Assembly: GCA_002151545.1 (NCBI GenBank)
Contig: CP021237.1
Span: forward strand, 6,076,001 to 6,140,000
Origin: Sphingobacteriaceae bacterium GW460-11-11-14-LB5
GTDB taxonomy: Bacteria; Bacteroidota; Bacteroidia; Sphingobacteriales; Sphingobacteriaceae
Reading direction: 5' to 3'
Length of the DNA stretch: 64,000 bases
Shown: positions 42,851-50,322 of the stretch, one piece after another
Numbering within the stretch: the first letter of the stretch is position 1
Layout: each line of letters opens with the position of its first letter
Program-made: the position numbers and the translations under genes
The notes under the pieces: model-generated
Database searches by the model: none
Told to the model about the DNA's origin: nothing
Seen by the model: only the letters and a program-made list of their open reading frames with translations

Positions 42851-43687
42851 ATGAACAGAAAACGGAACAAAACAACCGTAATTTTTGTAAATAAAAATCA
42901 AAGTTCAAGCAAACCCATCCAAGTTCCAACAGCTTATGTCGTACACTGGAAAAAGTATATTCTAGGTATTCTTGGTCTGTTTTTAATCCTCATTGCGAGT
43001 ATATTTTACCTCGTCCGAAGTAATTCCAGCATCGAACTCGCCAAGGGTAAACTCGAAATGGCACTTTTAAAAAGTAAAGACAAATTATCGGTTATCGATA
43101 CTTCTTCGCTAAAAAAGCATTATCAATCAATCGATAAAAAACTGCTGACCATTAACAAATACTTAAAGGCAAGAGGACTAAAGCCAATTTTAACAGGCAA
43201 CGAAGGTGGAGAAGAAAGTGATGAGATCTTATCGGCTGAAGAAATTGGTGAGTTTTACGATAACTACCTAAGTAAAATTGCCTATAACATAGCTTATACC
43301 CCAATGGGTTACCCGCATTTAGGTACAATCACCTCAGGATATGGTCACCGTGAAAATCCTTTCAGTGGCGAAAATGTGGAGACACACAAAGGGCTAGATA
43401 TTAGGGCTAATTATGGCGACATTGTAAAAAGTACAGCAAATGGTAAAGTGATTTTTGCCGGCCGAAGGGGCGGTTATGGCAATTGCATTGTGATTAAACA
43501 CGGCAATGGCTTCGAAACCTATTACGGCCACCTCTCTAAAATTTTGGTAAAGGTTGATGAGAATGTAATAGCTGGCCATAACATTGGCAAAGCCGGTTCA
43601 ACAGGGCGATCAACCGGGCCTCATTTACATTATGAAGTACACAAAAACGGTAAAGTTATCAATCCAAGATCCTTTTTAACCTTGTAA
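42851..43687 (+). CDS. M23 peptidoglycan endopeptidase, membrane-anchored
   Basis: 278 residues. An N-terminal cytosolic basic stretch and one membrane helix (YILGILGLFLILIASIFYLV), then a short coiled region (about 60-110), then the M23 domain (about 155-278). Zinc ligands: GYGHRENPF, THKGLDIRA and GPHLHYEV. Cuts peptide cross-links of the cell wall. The bactofilin gene begins 5 bp after its stop. M23-bactofilin pairs control cell shape in several phyla (for example Csd1/CcmA of Helicobacter pylori), and the same is likely here. Confidence 0.94.
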   Translation: MNRKRNKTTVIFVNKNQSSSKPIQVPTAYVVHWKKYILGILGLFLILIASIFYLVRSNSSIELAKGKLEMALLKSKDKLSVIDTSSLKKHYQSIDKKLLTINKYLKARGLKPILTGNEGGEESDEILSAEEIGEFYDNYLSKIAYNIAYTPMGYPHLGTITSGYGHRENPFSGENVETHKGLDIRANYGDIVKSTANGKVIFAGRRGGYGNCIVIKHGNGFETYYGHLSKILVKVDENVIAGHNIGKAGSTGRSTGPHLHYEVHKNGKVINPRSFLTL

Positions 43688-43691
43688 GAAC

Positions 43692-44081
43692 ATGTTCAAG
43701 AAAAACAACCAAATTAAAGACTTAAACCAGCAAGAAATTTCAACCCTAATCGGCCTTGGCTTTACCATTACCGGTGAATTAAAGGGAAAAGCAGTAATCA
43801 GGATCGATGGTACTGTAATTGGAAACGTAAATGTGGAAGGTGGTATTGTTTTAGGCGAAAAGGGCATGATTAAAGGCGATATCCAAACGGGCTCTGCCAT
43901 TATTTATGGTACCGTTAACGGAAACGTAAAAACCCAAAACCTGGAAATAAAAAAGACAGGTAAAGTTAATGGCGACATTAAAACAGATACCCTGGAAATT
44001 GAGCTGGGTGCCCAGTACAACGGAAAACTGGAAATGCACCAATCCAGCAAAACAGAAGATAAAGTTGCGGCAAAAGTTTAG
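43692..44081 (+). CDS. Bactofilin (polymer-forming cytoskeletal protein)
   Basis: 129 residues. The central beta-helix repeats with a period of about 17 are visible: GFTITGELKGKAVIRIDGTVIGNV, GGIVLGEKGMIKGDIQTGSAIIYG, TVNGNVKTQNLEIKKTGKVNGDI. Short polar tails lie at both ends. Bactofilins self-assemble without nucleotide into filaments at the membrane and recruit cell wall enzymes. The gene is 5 bp after the M23 endopeptidase gene, so they are co-transcribed. Confidence 0.95.
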   Translation: MFKKNNQIKDLNQQEISTLIGLGFTITGELKGKAVIRIDGTVIGNVNVEGGIVLGEKGMIKGDIQTGSAIIYGTVNGNVKTQNLEIKKTGKVNGDIKTDTLEIELGAQYNGKLEMHQSSKTEDKVAAKV

Positions 44082-44091
44082 GCCCTATCTA

Positions 44092-44114
44092 TTGGTTGGT
44101 GTCTCACCAACCAA
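44092..44114. other. Perfect 10-bp hairpin after the bactofilin gene
   Basis: TTGGTTGGTG and CACCAACCAA with a three-base loop. There is no U-run on either strand, so a terminator role is uncertain; it may stabilise the mRNA end. Confidence 0.55.
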
Positions 44115-44144
44115 AATTAGACAGCGATATTACCAACATCAGCA

Positions 44145-44573
44145 TTAGCCGCTAATATAGCTTTCCAGCTGCGAAATGGTCTGTTTCTGATCAGCAATGA
44201 TAAACTTCACCACATCCCCGATGGAAACCATTCCTTTTACTTCGTTATTTTCTACAACAGGTAAATGACGGATGTGTTTATCGGTCATCAGCTCCATGCA
44301 ATAATCAATACTGTCGCTTAAATTAATGGTGATCGGGCTGGCCGTCATGGCTTCTTTAATCAGGGTATCTTTTGATGATTTACCCTGAAGAATAATCTTC
44401 CGGGCGTAATCGCGTTCCGTAAAAATGCCATGCAGCCGGTCGTTTTCCATGACCAATACCGCGCTGATGTTCTTTTCTGTCATTACTTTTAAGGCATCTA
44501 AAACAGAAATATTTTCTGATACCGAGATAATTCGTACCTGTTTGGTATCTAACAAGTGTTTTACGCTTTTCAT
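44145..44573 (-). CDS. CBS-domain protein
   Basis: 142 residues made of two CBS motifs, residues about 8-65 (VSENISVLDALKVMTEKNISAVLVME...GIFTERDYARKI) and about 75-135 (TINLSDSIDYCMELMTDKHIRHLPVVE...GMVSIGDVVKFI). Such pairs bind adenosine nucleotides such as AMP, ATP or SAM and act as energy sensors. No fused effector domain. Single gene, convergent with the bactofilin operon. Confidence 0.92.
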   Translation of the reverse strand: MKSVKHLLDTKQVRIISVSENISVLDALKVMTEKNISAVLVMENDRLHGIFTERDYARKIILQGKSSKDTLIKEAMTASPITINLSDSIDYCMELMTDKHIRHLPVVENNEVKGMVSIGDVVKFIIADQKQTISQLESYISG

Positions 44574-44618
44574 AACTGTTAATTTGATTATAACAATTTA
44601 AGAAATAATTAGCTGGAT

Positions 44619-44791
44619 ATCAAAGTTTTATTTTAGGTTGATCTCTGCTTTACAAACGGAGCACAGTTTTATGTAACCTAAACCTGAAAAGAACGTCAGC
44701 CTCCGTCCCGATTTTACATCGGGATTCTATCGGAGCTATAGTGTATGGCAGAACCAAGCCAAACCTAAGCACTGCTGGTTTTGCTTTTCAA
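44619..44791 (+). ncRNA. Structured direct repeat, copy 1 (candidate RNA)
   Basis: 173 bp, close copy of 45399-45555. Helices: outer TTTAGGTT/AACCTAAA, inner TGCTT/GAGCA, CTCCG/CGGAG with an extra nested hairpin TCCCGAT/ATCGGGA, and AAGCA/TGCTT followed by TT. The CTGAC/GTCAG helix of copy 2 is weakened here. Type and strand are inferred from pairing, not known. Confidence 0.5.
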
Positions 44792-44823
44792 TTACATTTT
44801 ATCCAACTAATAATAAATATTTA

Positions 44824-45273
44824 TCAATCTTTAAGTGGTTTTGCATCTATAGTGGTCTGCAGAGAACCGTTGGACGAATTCTTGGCTGAAGCTAGAAGTC
44901 CTGTTGTAATTTTACCAACTGAGAAAGATCTCCTGATAACACAATTAAATCTGAATCTTGAAGCTACAAAATTAGAGGTCCAAGTAAGGTTTAAATCTTT
45001 GACAGGCCCATTTTTGTCGAAATCTAATTGTTCCCCAGCACCAAGATTGCTACCAGAAATTTTCTCAGTTTGAGTTGATCCATCTGGTTTGGTAAAACTT
45101 ATTTCAGCTTCGAAATTTTCAGGCAGTGATGTTGGTTGTACCCAGTTGTTTTGTCCATCAAGGTACCCAACTTGAACTTCGTAAGCTATAGTTACATAAC
45201 TTGATTCATACGGATATTTTTTGCAGCCGAAGAGAGAAACTGCAATTAAGAGGGTCGTTACTGTTTTTTTCAC
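44824..45273 (-). CDS. Hypothetical lipoprotein
   Basis: 149 residues from GTG 45273; the TTG two codons upstream falls inside a TAATTTTG -7 box. Lipobox IAVSLFGC, so lipid-anchored. The rest is strand-rich (SYVTIAYEVQVGYLDGQN, FEAEISFTKPDGSTQTEKIS, DLNLTWTSNFVASRFRFNCVI) with the look of a small beta-sandwich. No family recognised. It is enclosed by two direct copies of a structured repeat (44619-44791 and 45399-45555). Confidence 0.6.
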   Translation of the reverse strand: MKKTVTTLLIAVSLFGCKKYPYESSYVTIAYEVQVGYLDGQNNWVQPTSLPENFEAEISFTKPDGSTQTEKISGSNLGAGEQLDFDKNGPVKDLNLTWTSNFVASRFRFNCVIRRSFSVGKITTGLLASAKNSSNGSLQTTIDAKPLKD

Positions 45274-45398
45274 GGCCAAAATTAGTCATAAATTACTGGC
45301 TAATTCAAAGCCGACTTAGGAATTCATTACCGATTCTTCCGATACTTGGTTTGTTGTATTTTCTTTTTAAATTTACCTTTTGTCTTAATGGCCTGTAA

Positions 45399-45555
45399 AT
45401 CAAAGTTTTATTTTAGGTTGATCTCTGCTCTACAAACGGAGCACAGTTTTATGTAACCTAAACCTGACAAGAACGTCAGCCTCCGATTCCTCATCGGAGC
45501 TATAGTGTATGGCAGGGCAGAACCTGACCTAAGTACTGCTGGTTTTGCTTTTCAA
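45399..45555 (+). ncRNA. Structured direct repeat, copy 2 (candidate RNA)
   Basis: 157 bp. Helices: outer TTTAGGTT/AACCTAAA, inner TGCTC/GAGCA, CTGAC/GTCAG, CTCCGAT/ATCGGAG, and AAGTA/TGCTT followed by TT. It lies 160 bp before ahcY, but the ahcY promoter is downstream of it, so it is not an ahcY leader. Confidence 0.5.
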
Positions 45556-45659
45556 ATTATGGGCTATCTCTTCAGGTGTATTCCGGCTTGGCCATAAGAT
45601 TTTTGAATATAATCGTAAATAGATTTTACAATCCGTAAACCACCTTGTGCTTTTAATTA

Positions 45660-45691
45660 TTTGGCTTTCACAAAGGGATGTGGTAACTTTG
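45660..45691 (+). promoter_or_regulatory. Bacteroidota promoter of ahcY
   Basis: TTTG at 45660-45663, a 20-bp gap, and TAACTTTG at 45684-45691, 24 bp before the ATG. Confidence 0.7.
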
Positions 45692-45715
45692 CATCACATT
45701 TAAAAACAAATAATT

Positions 45716-47032
45716 ATGTCATCAGTAGAGACAACTTATATCCCTTACAAAGTTAAGGACATTTCACTGGCAGAATGGGGCCGTAAAGAAATCGGATTAG
45801 CCGAAGCAGAAATGCCAGGTTTAATGAGTTTACGTAAAGAATTCGGTCCAACACAACCGTTAAAAGGTGCGCGTATTGCAGGTTGTCTGCACATGACCAT
45901 CCAAACGGCTGTATTAATCGAAACATTAACTGCACTGGGTGCTGAAGTTACCTGGTCATCTTGCAATATTTTTTCTACTCAGGATCATGCTGCTGCTGCA
46001 ATTGCTGCTGCTGGTATTCAGGTTTATGCCTGGAAAGGTTTAAATGAAGAAGAATTCGACTGGTGTATTGAGCAAACTTTACACTTCGGTCCGGAGCAAC
46101 AACCATTAAACATGATTTTGGATGATGGTGGCGATTTAACCAACATGGTTTTTGATAAATATCCTGAGCTAATTGCAGCCATTAAAGGTTTATCAGAAGA
46201 AACCACTACTGGTGTTCACCGTTTGTACGAAAGAATGAAAAACGGAACATTGCACTTACCTGCAATTAACGTGAACGATTCGGTAACCAAATCTAAATTT
46301 GATAACAAATACGGATGTCGTGAGTCATTGGTTGATGCGATCCGTCGTGCAACTGATGTAATGATGGCTGGTAAAGTGGCTGTGGTTTGCGGTTATGGCG
46401 ATGTGGGTAAAGGTTCTGCAGAATCATTAAGCTCACAAGGTGTACGTGTTATTGTAACTGAAATTGATCCAATCTGTGCTTTACAGGCTGCAATGGAAGG
46501 TTATGAAGTGAAAAAATTAGCTACTGCAATTAAAGAAGCAGATATTGTGGTAACCACGACTGGTAACTGTGATATCGTTCGCGAACAACACTTCAGGGCA
46601 TTAAAAGATAAAGCGATTGTTTGTAACATCGGTCACTTCGATAACGAAATCGATATGGCTTGGTTAAACGGTGCTTATGGCGATACTAAAGTAGAAATTA
46701 AACCTCAGGTTGATAAATATACCATTGATGGTAAAGATGTGATCATCTTAGCTGAAGGTCGTTTGGTTAACTTAGGTTGCGCAACTGGTCACCCAAGTTT
46801 TGTAATGAGTAACTCATTCACCAACCAAACTTTGGCTCAGTTAGAGCTTTGGACCAACACTGCTGCTTACGAAAACAAGGTTTATACTTTGCCTAAGCAT
46901 TTAGATGAAAAAGTTGCCCGTTTACACTTAGAAAAAATCGGTGTAGAACTAGATGTTTTGGATCAACACCAGGCTGATTATATCGGTGTACCGGTAGAAG
47001 GTCCGTTCAAAGCAGATACTTACAGGTATTAG
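45716..47032 (+). CDS. ahcY: Adenosylhomocysteinase
   Basis: 438 residues. Splits S-adenosylhomocysteine to adenosine and homocysteine, relieving inhibition of methyltransferases. NAD-binding motif [16 protein letters not shown]; substrate-side motifs [38 protein letters not shown] and [22 protein letters not shown]-terminal KADTYRY is the usual end. Length typical for the bacterial enzyme. Own promoter and terminator; a heptad-periodic stretch follows the stop directly. Confidence 0.98.
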   Translation: MSSVETTYIPYKVKDISLAEWGRKEIGLAEAEMPGLMSLRKEFGPTQPLKGARIAGCLHMTIQTAVLIETLTALGAEVTWSSCNIFSTQDHAAAAIAAAGIQVYAWKGLNEEEFDWCIEQTLHFGPEQQPLNMILDDGGDLTNMVFDKYPELIAAIKGLSEETTTGVHRLYERMKNGTLHLPAINVNDSVTKSKFDNKYGCRESLVDAIRRATDVMMAGKVAVVCGYGDVGKGSAESLSSQGVRVIVTEIDPICALQAAMEGYEVKKLATAIKEADIVVTTTGNCDIVREQHFRALKDKAIVCNIGHFDNEIDMAWLNGAYGDTKVEIKPQVDKYTIDGKDVIILAEGRLVNLGCATGHPSFVMSNSFTNQTLAQLELWTNTAAYENKVYTLPKHLDEKVARLHLEKIGVELDVLDQHQADYIGVPVEGPFKADTYRY

Positions 47033-47065
47033 TCCTGAGTCTTCGGTCGAGAGTCTGGAGTCGAT
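47031..47065. repeat. Heptad-periodic stretch directly after the ahcY stop
   Basis: AGTCCTG AGTCTTC, then GGTCGAG AGTCTGG AGTCGAT: period 7 in register, overlapping the stop codon by two bases. Same type as in the uvrA tail. Confidence 0.8.
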
Positions 47066-47075
47066 ATTGTTTAAG

Positions 47076-47107
47076 AGGGATGTGCAGATTTGCATATCCC
47101 TTTTTTT
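47076..47107 (+). terminator. Terminator of ahcY
   Basis: AGGGATGTGC pairs with GCATATCCCT (one G-T pair) and is followed by a T-run. Confidence 0.85.
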
Positions 47108-47308
47108 ATTTCCTCCGGTTTATCGGAGGGTGTCCTTAGTTGTTTTTTTGAAAACGTAAGTTCAGTGCTCTTCGGAGCTTTCAGCCCTGCTGTTCATTCC
47201 AATCTTTTTGTTGTCATCCTAAGCATGGTCGAAGGCACAACAAAAAGTATATCCATTTCTATCAGGTTTATTTTACAGCAGATTGTGGTTCTTTTGCTGC
47301 TTAAAACT

Positions 47309-47316
47309 TACATTTG
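47309..47316 (+). promoter_or_regulatory. Probable -7 box of the DUF6370 gene
   Basis: TACATTTG, 15 bp before ATG 47332. It overlaps the in-frame TTG at 47314, arguing against that start. Confidence 0.5.
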
Positions 47317-47331
47317 GAAAAAGAAAATACG

Positions 47332-47673
47332 ATGAAAAATTTAATATTTGCATTAGTTCTTGGTGTATTTGCAGTTTCTGCACATGCACAAACCGCACCT
47401 CAAAAAGCTGCAACAGCAAAAGTAATCACCAAACAAACGGTAGATATTGCCTGTGGCGAATGCCAGTTTAAAATGAAAGGTAAAGATTGCGAGTTAGCCG
47501 TGAAAATAGATGGTAAACCTTATTTCGTTGATGGGAAAAATATCGACGATTTTGGCGATGCCCATGGCGAACATGGCTTTTGCAATGCCATAAGTAAAGC
47601 AGAAGTGACCGGCGAAATTGTGAATAACCGCTTCAAAGCCAAAGAAATCAAGTTGTTGCCGGTTAAGAAATAG
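47332..47673 (+). CDS. DUF6370-family secreted protein
   Basis: 113 residues with signal peptide MKNLIFALVLGVFAVSAHA. The mature part has DIACGECQFKMKGKDCELAV and HGEHGFCNAIS, four Cys in all. The order C-x-x-C, later C, and a late C after a His-rich turn looks made for a metal or disulfides. DUF6370 has no known function. Start 47332 rather than an upstream TTG because the TTG lies in the promoter. Confidence 0.8.
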   Translation: MKNLIFALVLGVFAVSAHAQTAPQKAATAKVITKQTVDIACGECQFKMKGKDCELAVKIDGKPYFVDGKNIDDFGDAHGEHGFCNAISKAEVTGEIVNNRFKAKEIKLLPVKK

Positions 47674-47684
47674 TTCAAATAAAC

Positions 47685-47807
47685 CGTCATTGCGAGAAGG
47701 CTTTTTCAGCCGACGAAGCAATCTTAATGATTTAGCCGTGAAGCGATCGTTTTAAGATTGCTTCCCAGGAAGGTCGGGACAGGCTGTCGTACCTTCTCGC
47801 AATGACG
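47685..47807. repeat. Intergenic inverted repeat, 16-bp perfect arms (CGTCATTGCGAGAAGG)
   Basis: Arms at 47685-47700 and 47792-47807. Inside are AAGCAATCTTAATGATT and GATCGTTTTAAGATTGCTTC, which also pair, so the whole unit folds as one long stem. It lies between convergent genes. Confidence 0.88.
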
Positions 47808-47835
47808 ATCATAAGAAGAGGTTAAAAAAAGCAGG

Positions 47836-48816
47836 TTATTCAAATTCCTTTTCCAAACCCTGTCGTAAATCGAACAGCAGCCATTGTTTGTTTTTCACAT
47901 CTGCCTGCCTGGTTTTTAATAACTGGATAAAATCTTTCACGCCGATTTCTTCATTTCCGTTGCCGTGGATCAATACAATGCTACCTGCATTTGGCTGTTG
48001 TCCTTTGGCCAGCCAGGCATCGCTTCCAATCGGGATTAATCCATAGGCCTCAATTTTTTCTAAAATAGCCTGATCTGATACCAAACCTGGAAAACGAAAA
48101 AATACAGAAGGTGTCAGGCCATTTCTGATCATCAGTTTCTCGTTTTCCAATACTTCTACATCTAAATTAGTACCTGAGGCCAATAGAAAGTTTTCAGCTA
48201 AGGGTAACTTATTCACCTCGTGGTTGTAGGTATGGTTTACCCAGGTAATATTCAGTTCTTTTTTCGCAACCAGACTTTTCAGCCAGTTCAGGTCATCCTG
48301 GTGTTTTAACATCCATTTACCTGAAACCGAAATTGCGAGTGGCGCAGGCTGTTCTATCTTTTTAAATTCATCAAAAACAGATTGAAAAATAATCCTGTCG
48401 AGAGCTTTATGCGATGGACAAAGATCGATGGTTAAGGTTATGCCCTTTTCATTCGGAATGGCATGATCGATCCCTGCATTTTGGAGCTGTAAATCTTTAG
48501 CTGCTGCGGCTTCGATTGATTTAATGTAGGCCGTATTTTTAAAAATGGCCAATACATTCTGAAACTGTAAACTACTTGTCGTGTAATTACTCGCCAAGTC
48601 GATTTTTGTATCTAAAGTTTCAGGATCAACCAACAGTAAATACTTTTGATTATTTGCGGTGAAACTTCTAAGCCCGATCAGTTTTTGGCCAGCATGAGTG
48701 GCAACCGCAAAATTTACTTTGTAACGTTTAACATCATCAAAATTCTGTCCAAAAATTTCAATGCTTAAAAAACAAATACCAAAAATAGTGAGGAGCAAAG
48801 ATTTAGATAACTTCAT
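47836..48816 (-). CDS. Secreted polysaccharide deacetylase-family protein
   Basis: 326 residues with a signal peptide (MKLSKSLLLTIFGICFLSIE then IFG). NodB-type features: LTIDLCPSHKALD (a variant of T-F-D-D; only one Asp), WVNHTYNHEV (the H-x-x-x-H metal pair), FRFPGL, and SIVLIHGNG near the end. In most active deacetylases the first motif is T-F-D-D; here it is T-I-D-L, so activity is in doubt. Likely acts on a wall or capsule sugar. Confidence 0.82.
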   Translation of the reverse strand: MKLSKSLLLTIFGICFLSIEIFGQNFDDVKRYKVNFAVATHAGQKLIGLRSFTANNQKYLLLVDPETLDTKIDLASNYTTSSLQFQNVLAIFKNTAYIKSIEAAAAKDLQLQNAGIDHAIPNEKGITLTIDLCPSHKALDRIIFQSVFDEFKKIEQPAPLAISVSGKWMLKHQDDLNWLKSLVAKKELNITWVNHTYNHEVNKLPLAENFLLASGTNLDVEVLENEKLMIRNGLTPSVFFRFPGLVSDQAILEKIEAYGLIPIGSDAWLAKGQQPNAGSIVLIHGNGNEEIGVKDFIQLLKTRQADVKNKQWLLFDLRQGLEKEFE

Positions 48817-48857
48817 ATTTCCTTATTTAAAATCTTTCTAATTTAAGCCAAATCCAT

Positions 48858-48865
48858 TATCTTTA
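48858..48865 (+). promoter_or_regulatory. Possible -7 box of the 40-residue gene
   Basis: TATCTTTA, one base off TAnnTTTG, 11 bp before the ATG. Confidence 0.35.
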
Positions 48866-48876
48866 CAAACATCGCC

Positions 48877-48999
48877 ATGAACAAAGAAAAAGTAAAATTA
48901 TGGTTTAAGCGGGTAGGGCTGATTGGGTTTTTATTCTTCCTGATTAAAGGATTAATATGGCTTGTGGTATTCTACTTTATTGGCAAAAACGTTACTTAA
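48877..48999 (+). CDS. 40-residue single-pass membrane protein
   Basis: A short gene that automated calls easily miss. ATG at 48877, TAA at 48997-48999. The protein starts MNKEKVKLWFKRVG, continues with one hydrophobic helix (LIGFLFFLIKGLIWLVVFYF) and ends IGKNVT. A charged basic lead, one amphipathic-hydrophobic helix, and codon use like its neighbours argue for a real gene, as does a -7-like box 11 bp before it. Similar very short proteins are frequent in Bacteroidota, as far as I recall. Function unknown. Confidence 0.6.
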   Translation: MNKEKVKLWFKRVGLIGFLFFLIKGLIWLVVFYFIGKNVT

Positions 49000-49019
49000 A
49001 TTAGTTCATTGGTCATTAG

Positions 49020-49990
49020 TTCATTTGTTCACTTGTCATTAGTTCAATAGTGATATACCAATTGCATAATTAAGTCTTCTAAGGCAAGCGTCATCCTGAA
49101 CTTGTTTCAGGACCTTACTTTAAATATTTTCTAAAGCTTTAAACTCAGGTGCACTCCGGTGACTAAGGTGGTTCAATAATAATAGGATTTGGCAAGCTAT
49201 GTTGATCTATTCTTAATGACCTTAAATCCTTAATGTTGAAAAGGAAAATTACCTAAACGTAAACAGCATATTCGCTAAGAAATTCCACACAAACAATTCC
49301 ATAACTAAATCTTCTAAGATATGCGTCATCCTGAACTTGTTCCAGGACCTTACTTTAAATATTTTCTAAAGCTTGAAACTCAGGTGCACTCCGGTGACTA
49401 AGGTGGTTCAATAATAATAGGATTTGGCAAGCTATGTTGATCTATTCTTAATGACCTTAAATCCTTAATGGTGAAAAAAAATTACCTAAACGTAAACAGC
49501 ATATTCGCTACGGAATTCCACACAAAAACTATTGCATAATTAAGTCTTTTAAGATAAGCGTCATCCTGAACTTGTTCCAGGACCTTACTTTAAATATTTT
49601 CTAAAGCTTGAAACTTAGGTGCACTCCGGTGACTAAGGTGGTTCAATAATAATATTAGGCAAGCCTATTCTTAATGACCTTAAATCCTTAATGTTGAAAA
49701 GGAAAATTACCTAAACGTAAACAGCATATTCGCTACGGAATTCCACACAAAAACAATTACATAATTAAATCTTCTAAGGCAAGCGTCATCCTGAACTTGT
49801 TTCAGGACCTTACTTTATAATATTTTCTAAAGCTTGAAACTCAGGTGCACTCAGGTGACTAAGGTGGTTCAATAATAAATTAGGTAAGCTATGTTGATCT
49901 ATTCTTAATGACCTTAAATCCTTAATGGTGAAGACAAAATTTACCTAAACGTAAACAGCATATTCGCCAAGAAATTCCACACGAAAACAA
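49020..49990. repeat. Tandem array of 225-234 bp units including the gtrA 3' end
   Basis: Each unit contains: CGTCATCCTGAACTTGTTTC plus AGGACC (REP-like), AACTCAGGTGCACTCCGGTG, a stretch with CTTAATGACCTTAAATCCTT, and a copy of the gtrA C-terminal coding end ACCTAAACGTAAACAGCATA plus TTCGC. That last block starts at 49251, 49484, 49709 and 49943, the last being in the gene itself. Spacings are 233, 225 and 234. Four units with little divergence. Confidence 0.92.
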
Positions 49991-50321
49991 TTACAATCGC
50001 AAAAAATTTAGCCACATAAAAATTAGTGCCATTTTTCCTTTGATGGAAGAGGTAAATGATAAAGGTGTTTAGCCCCAAACCAATTAAACTCACCACTAAA
50101 AACTTGCTGAATTCCGTTCCCCAATGACTATTGGTGCTTTGGAATGTCCATACGCGGTTAATGAGGTAGTTATTGGTTACCGCCAAGGTAAAACCGATTG
50201 CATTAGCGATGTATTTGTTTATCTTGATTTTCTCCTTACATAACCAGGTTGCACCGAAATCGATTGCCATTCCGAGGAAACCTGTTAATCCAAATTTTAA
50301 GATGCGGAAAAATAAATCCAT
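49941..50321 (-). CDS. GtrA-family membrane protein
   Basis: 126 residues with four membrane helices. GtrA pattern: FGLTGFLGMAIDFGATWL, YIANAIGFTLAVTNNYLINRVWTF, FLVVSLIGLGLNTFIIYLF and a final helix ending WNFLANMLFTFR. GtrA-type flippases move polyprenyl-linked sugars for glycosyltransferases. It lies one base after the GT39-type transferase gene, as expected for a working pair. Its 3' end has been copied three more times in the tandem array downstream. Confidence 0.9.
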   Translation of the reverse strand: MDLFFRILKFGLTGFLGMAIDFGATWLCKEKIKINKYIANAIGFTLAVTNNYLINRVWTFQSTNSHWGTEFSKFLVVSLIGLGLNTFIIYLFHQRKNGTNFYVAKFFAIVIVFVWNFLANMLFTFR

Positions 50322-50322
50322 G

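Noticed and set aside
44741-45073. 110-residue plus-strand frame
   Set aside because: Antisense to the lipoprotein gene and begins within the structured repeat.
45399-45555. Riboswitch for ahcY (SAH or SAM type)
   Set aside because: The ahcY promoter is downstream of the element, a second copy is not near any SAM-related gene, and no known aptamer motif was recognised.
47090-47335. 81-residue plus-strand frame after ahcY
   Set aside because: Starts inside the ahcY terminator and consists of spacer sequence; hydrophobic only by T-richness.
49020-49990. CRISPR array or phage attachment array
   Set aside because: Units of 225-234 bp are contiguous copies of gene end plus spacer, with no short repeat/spacer alternation.
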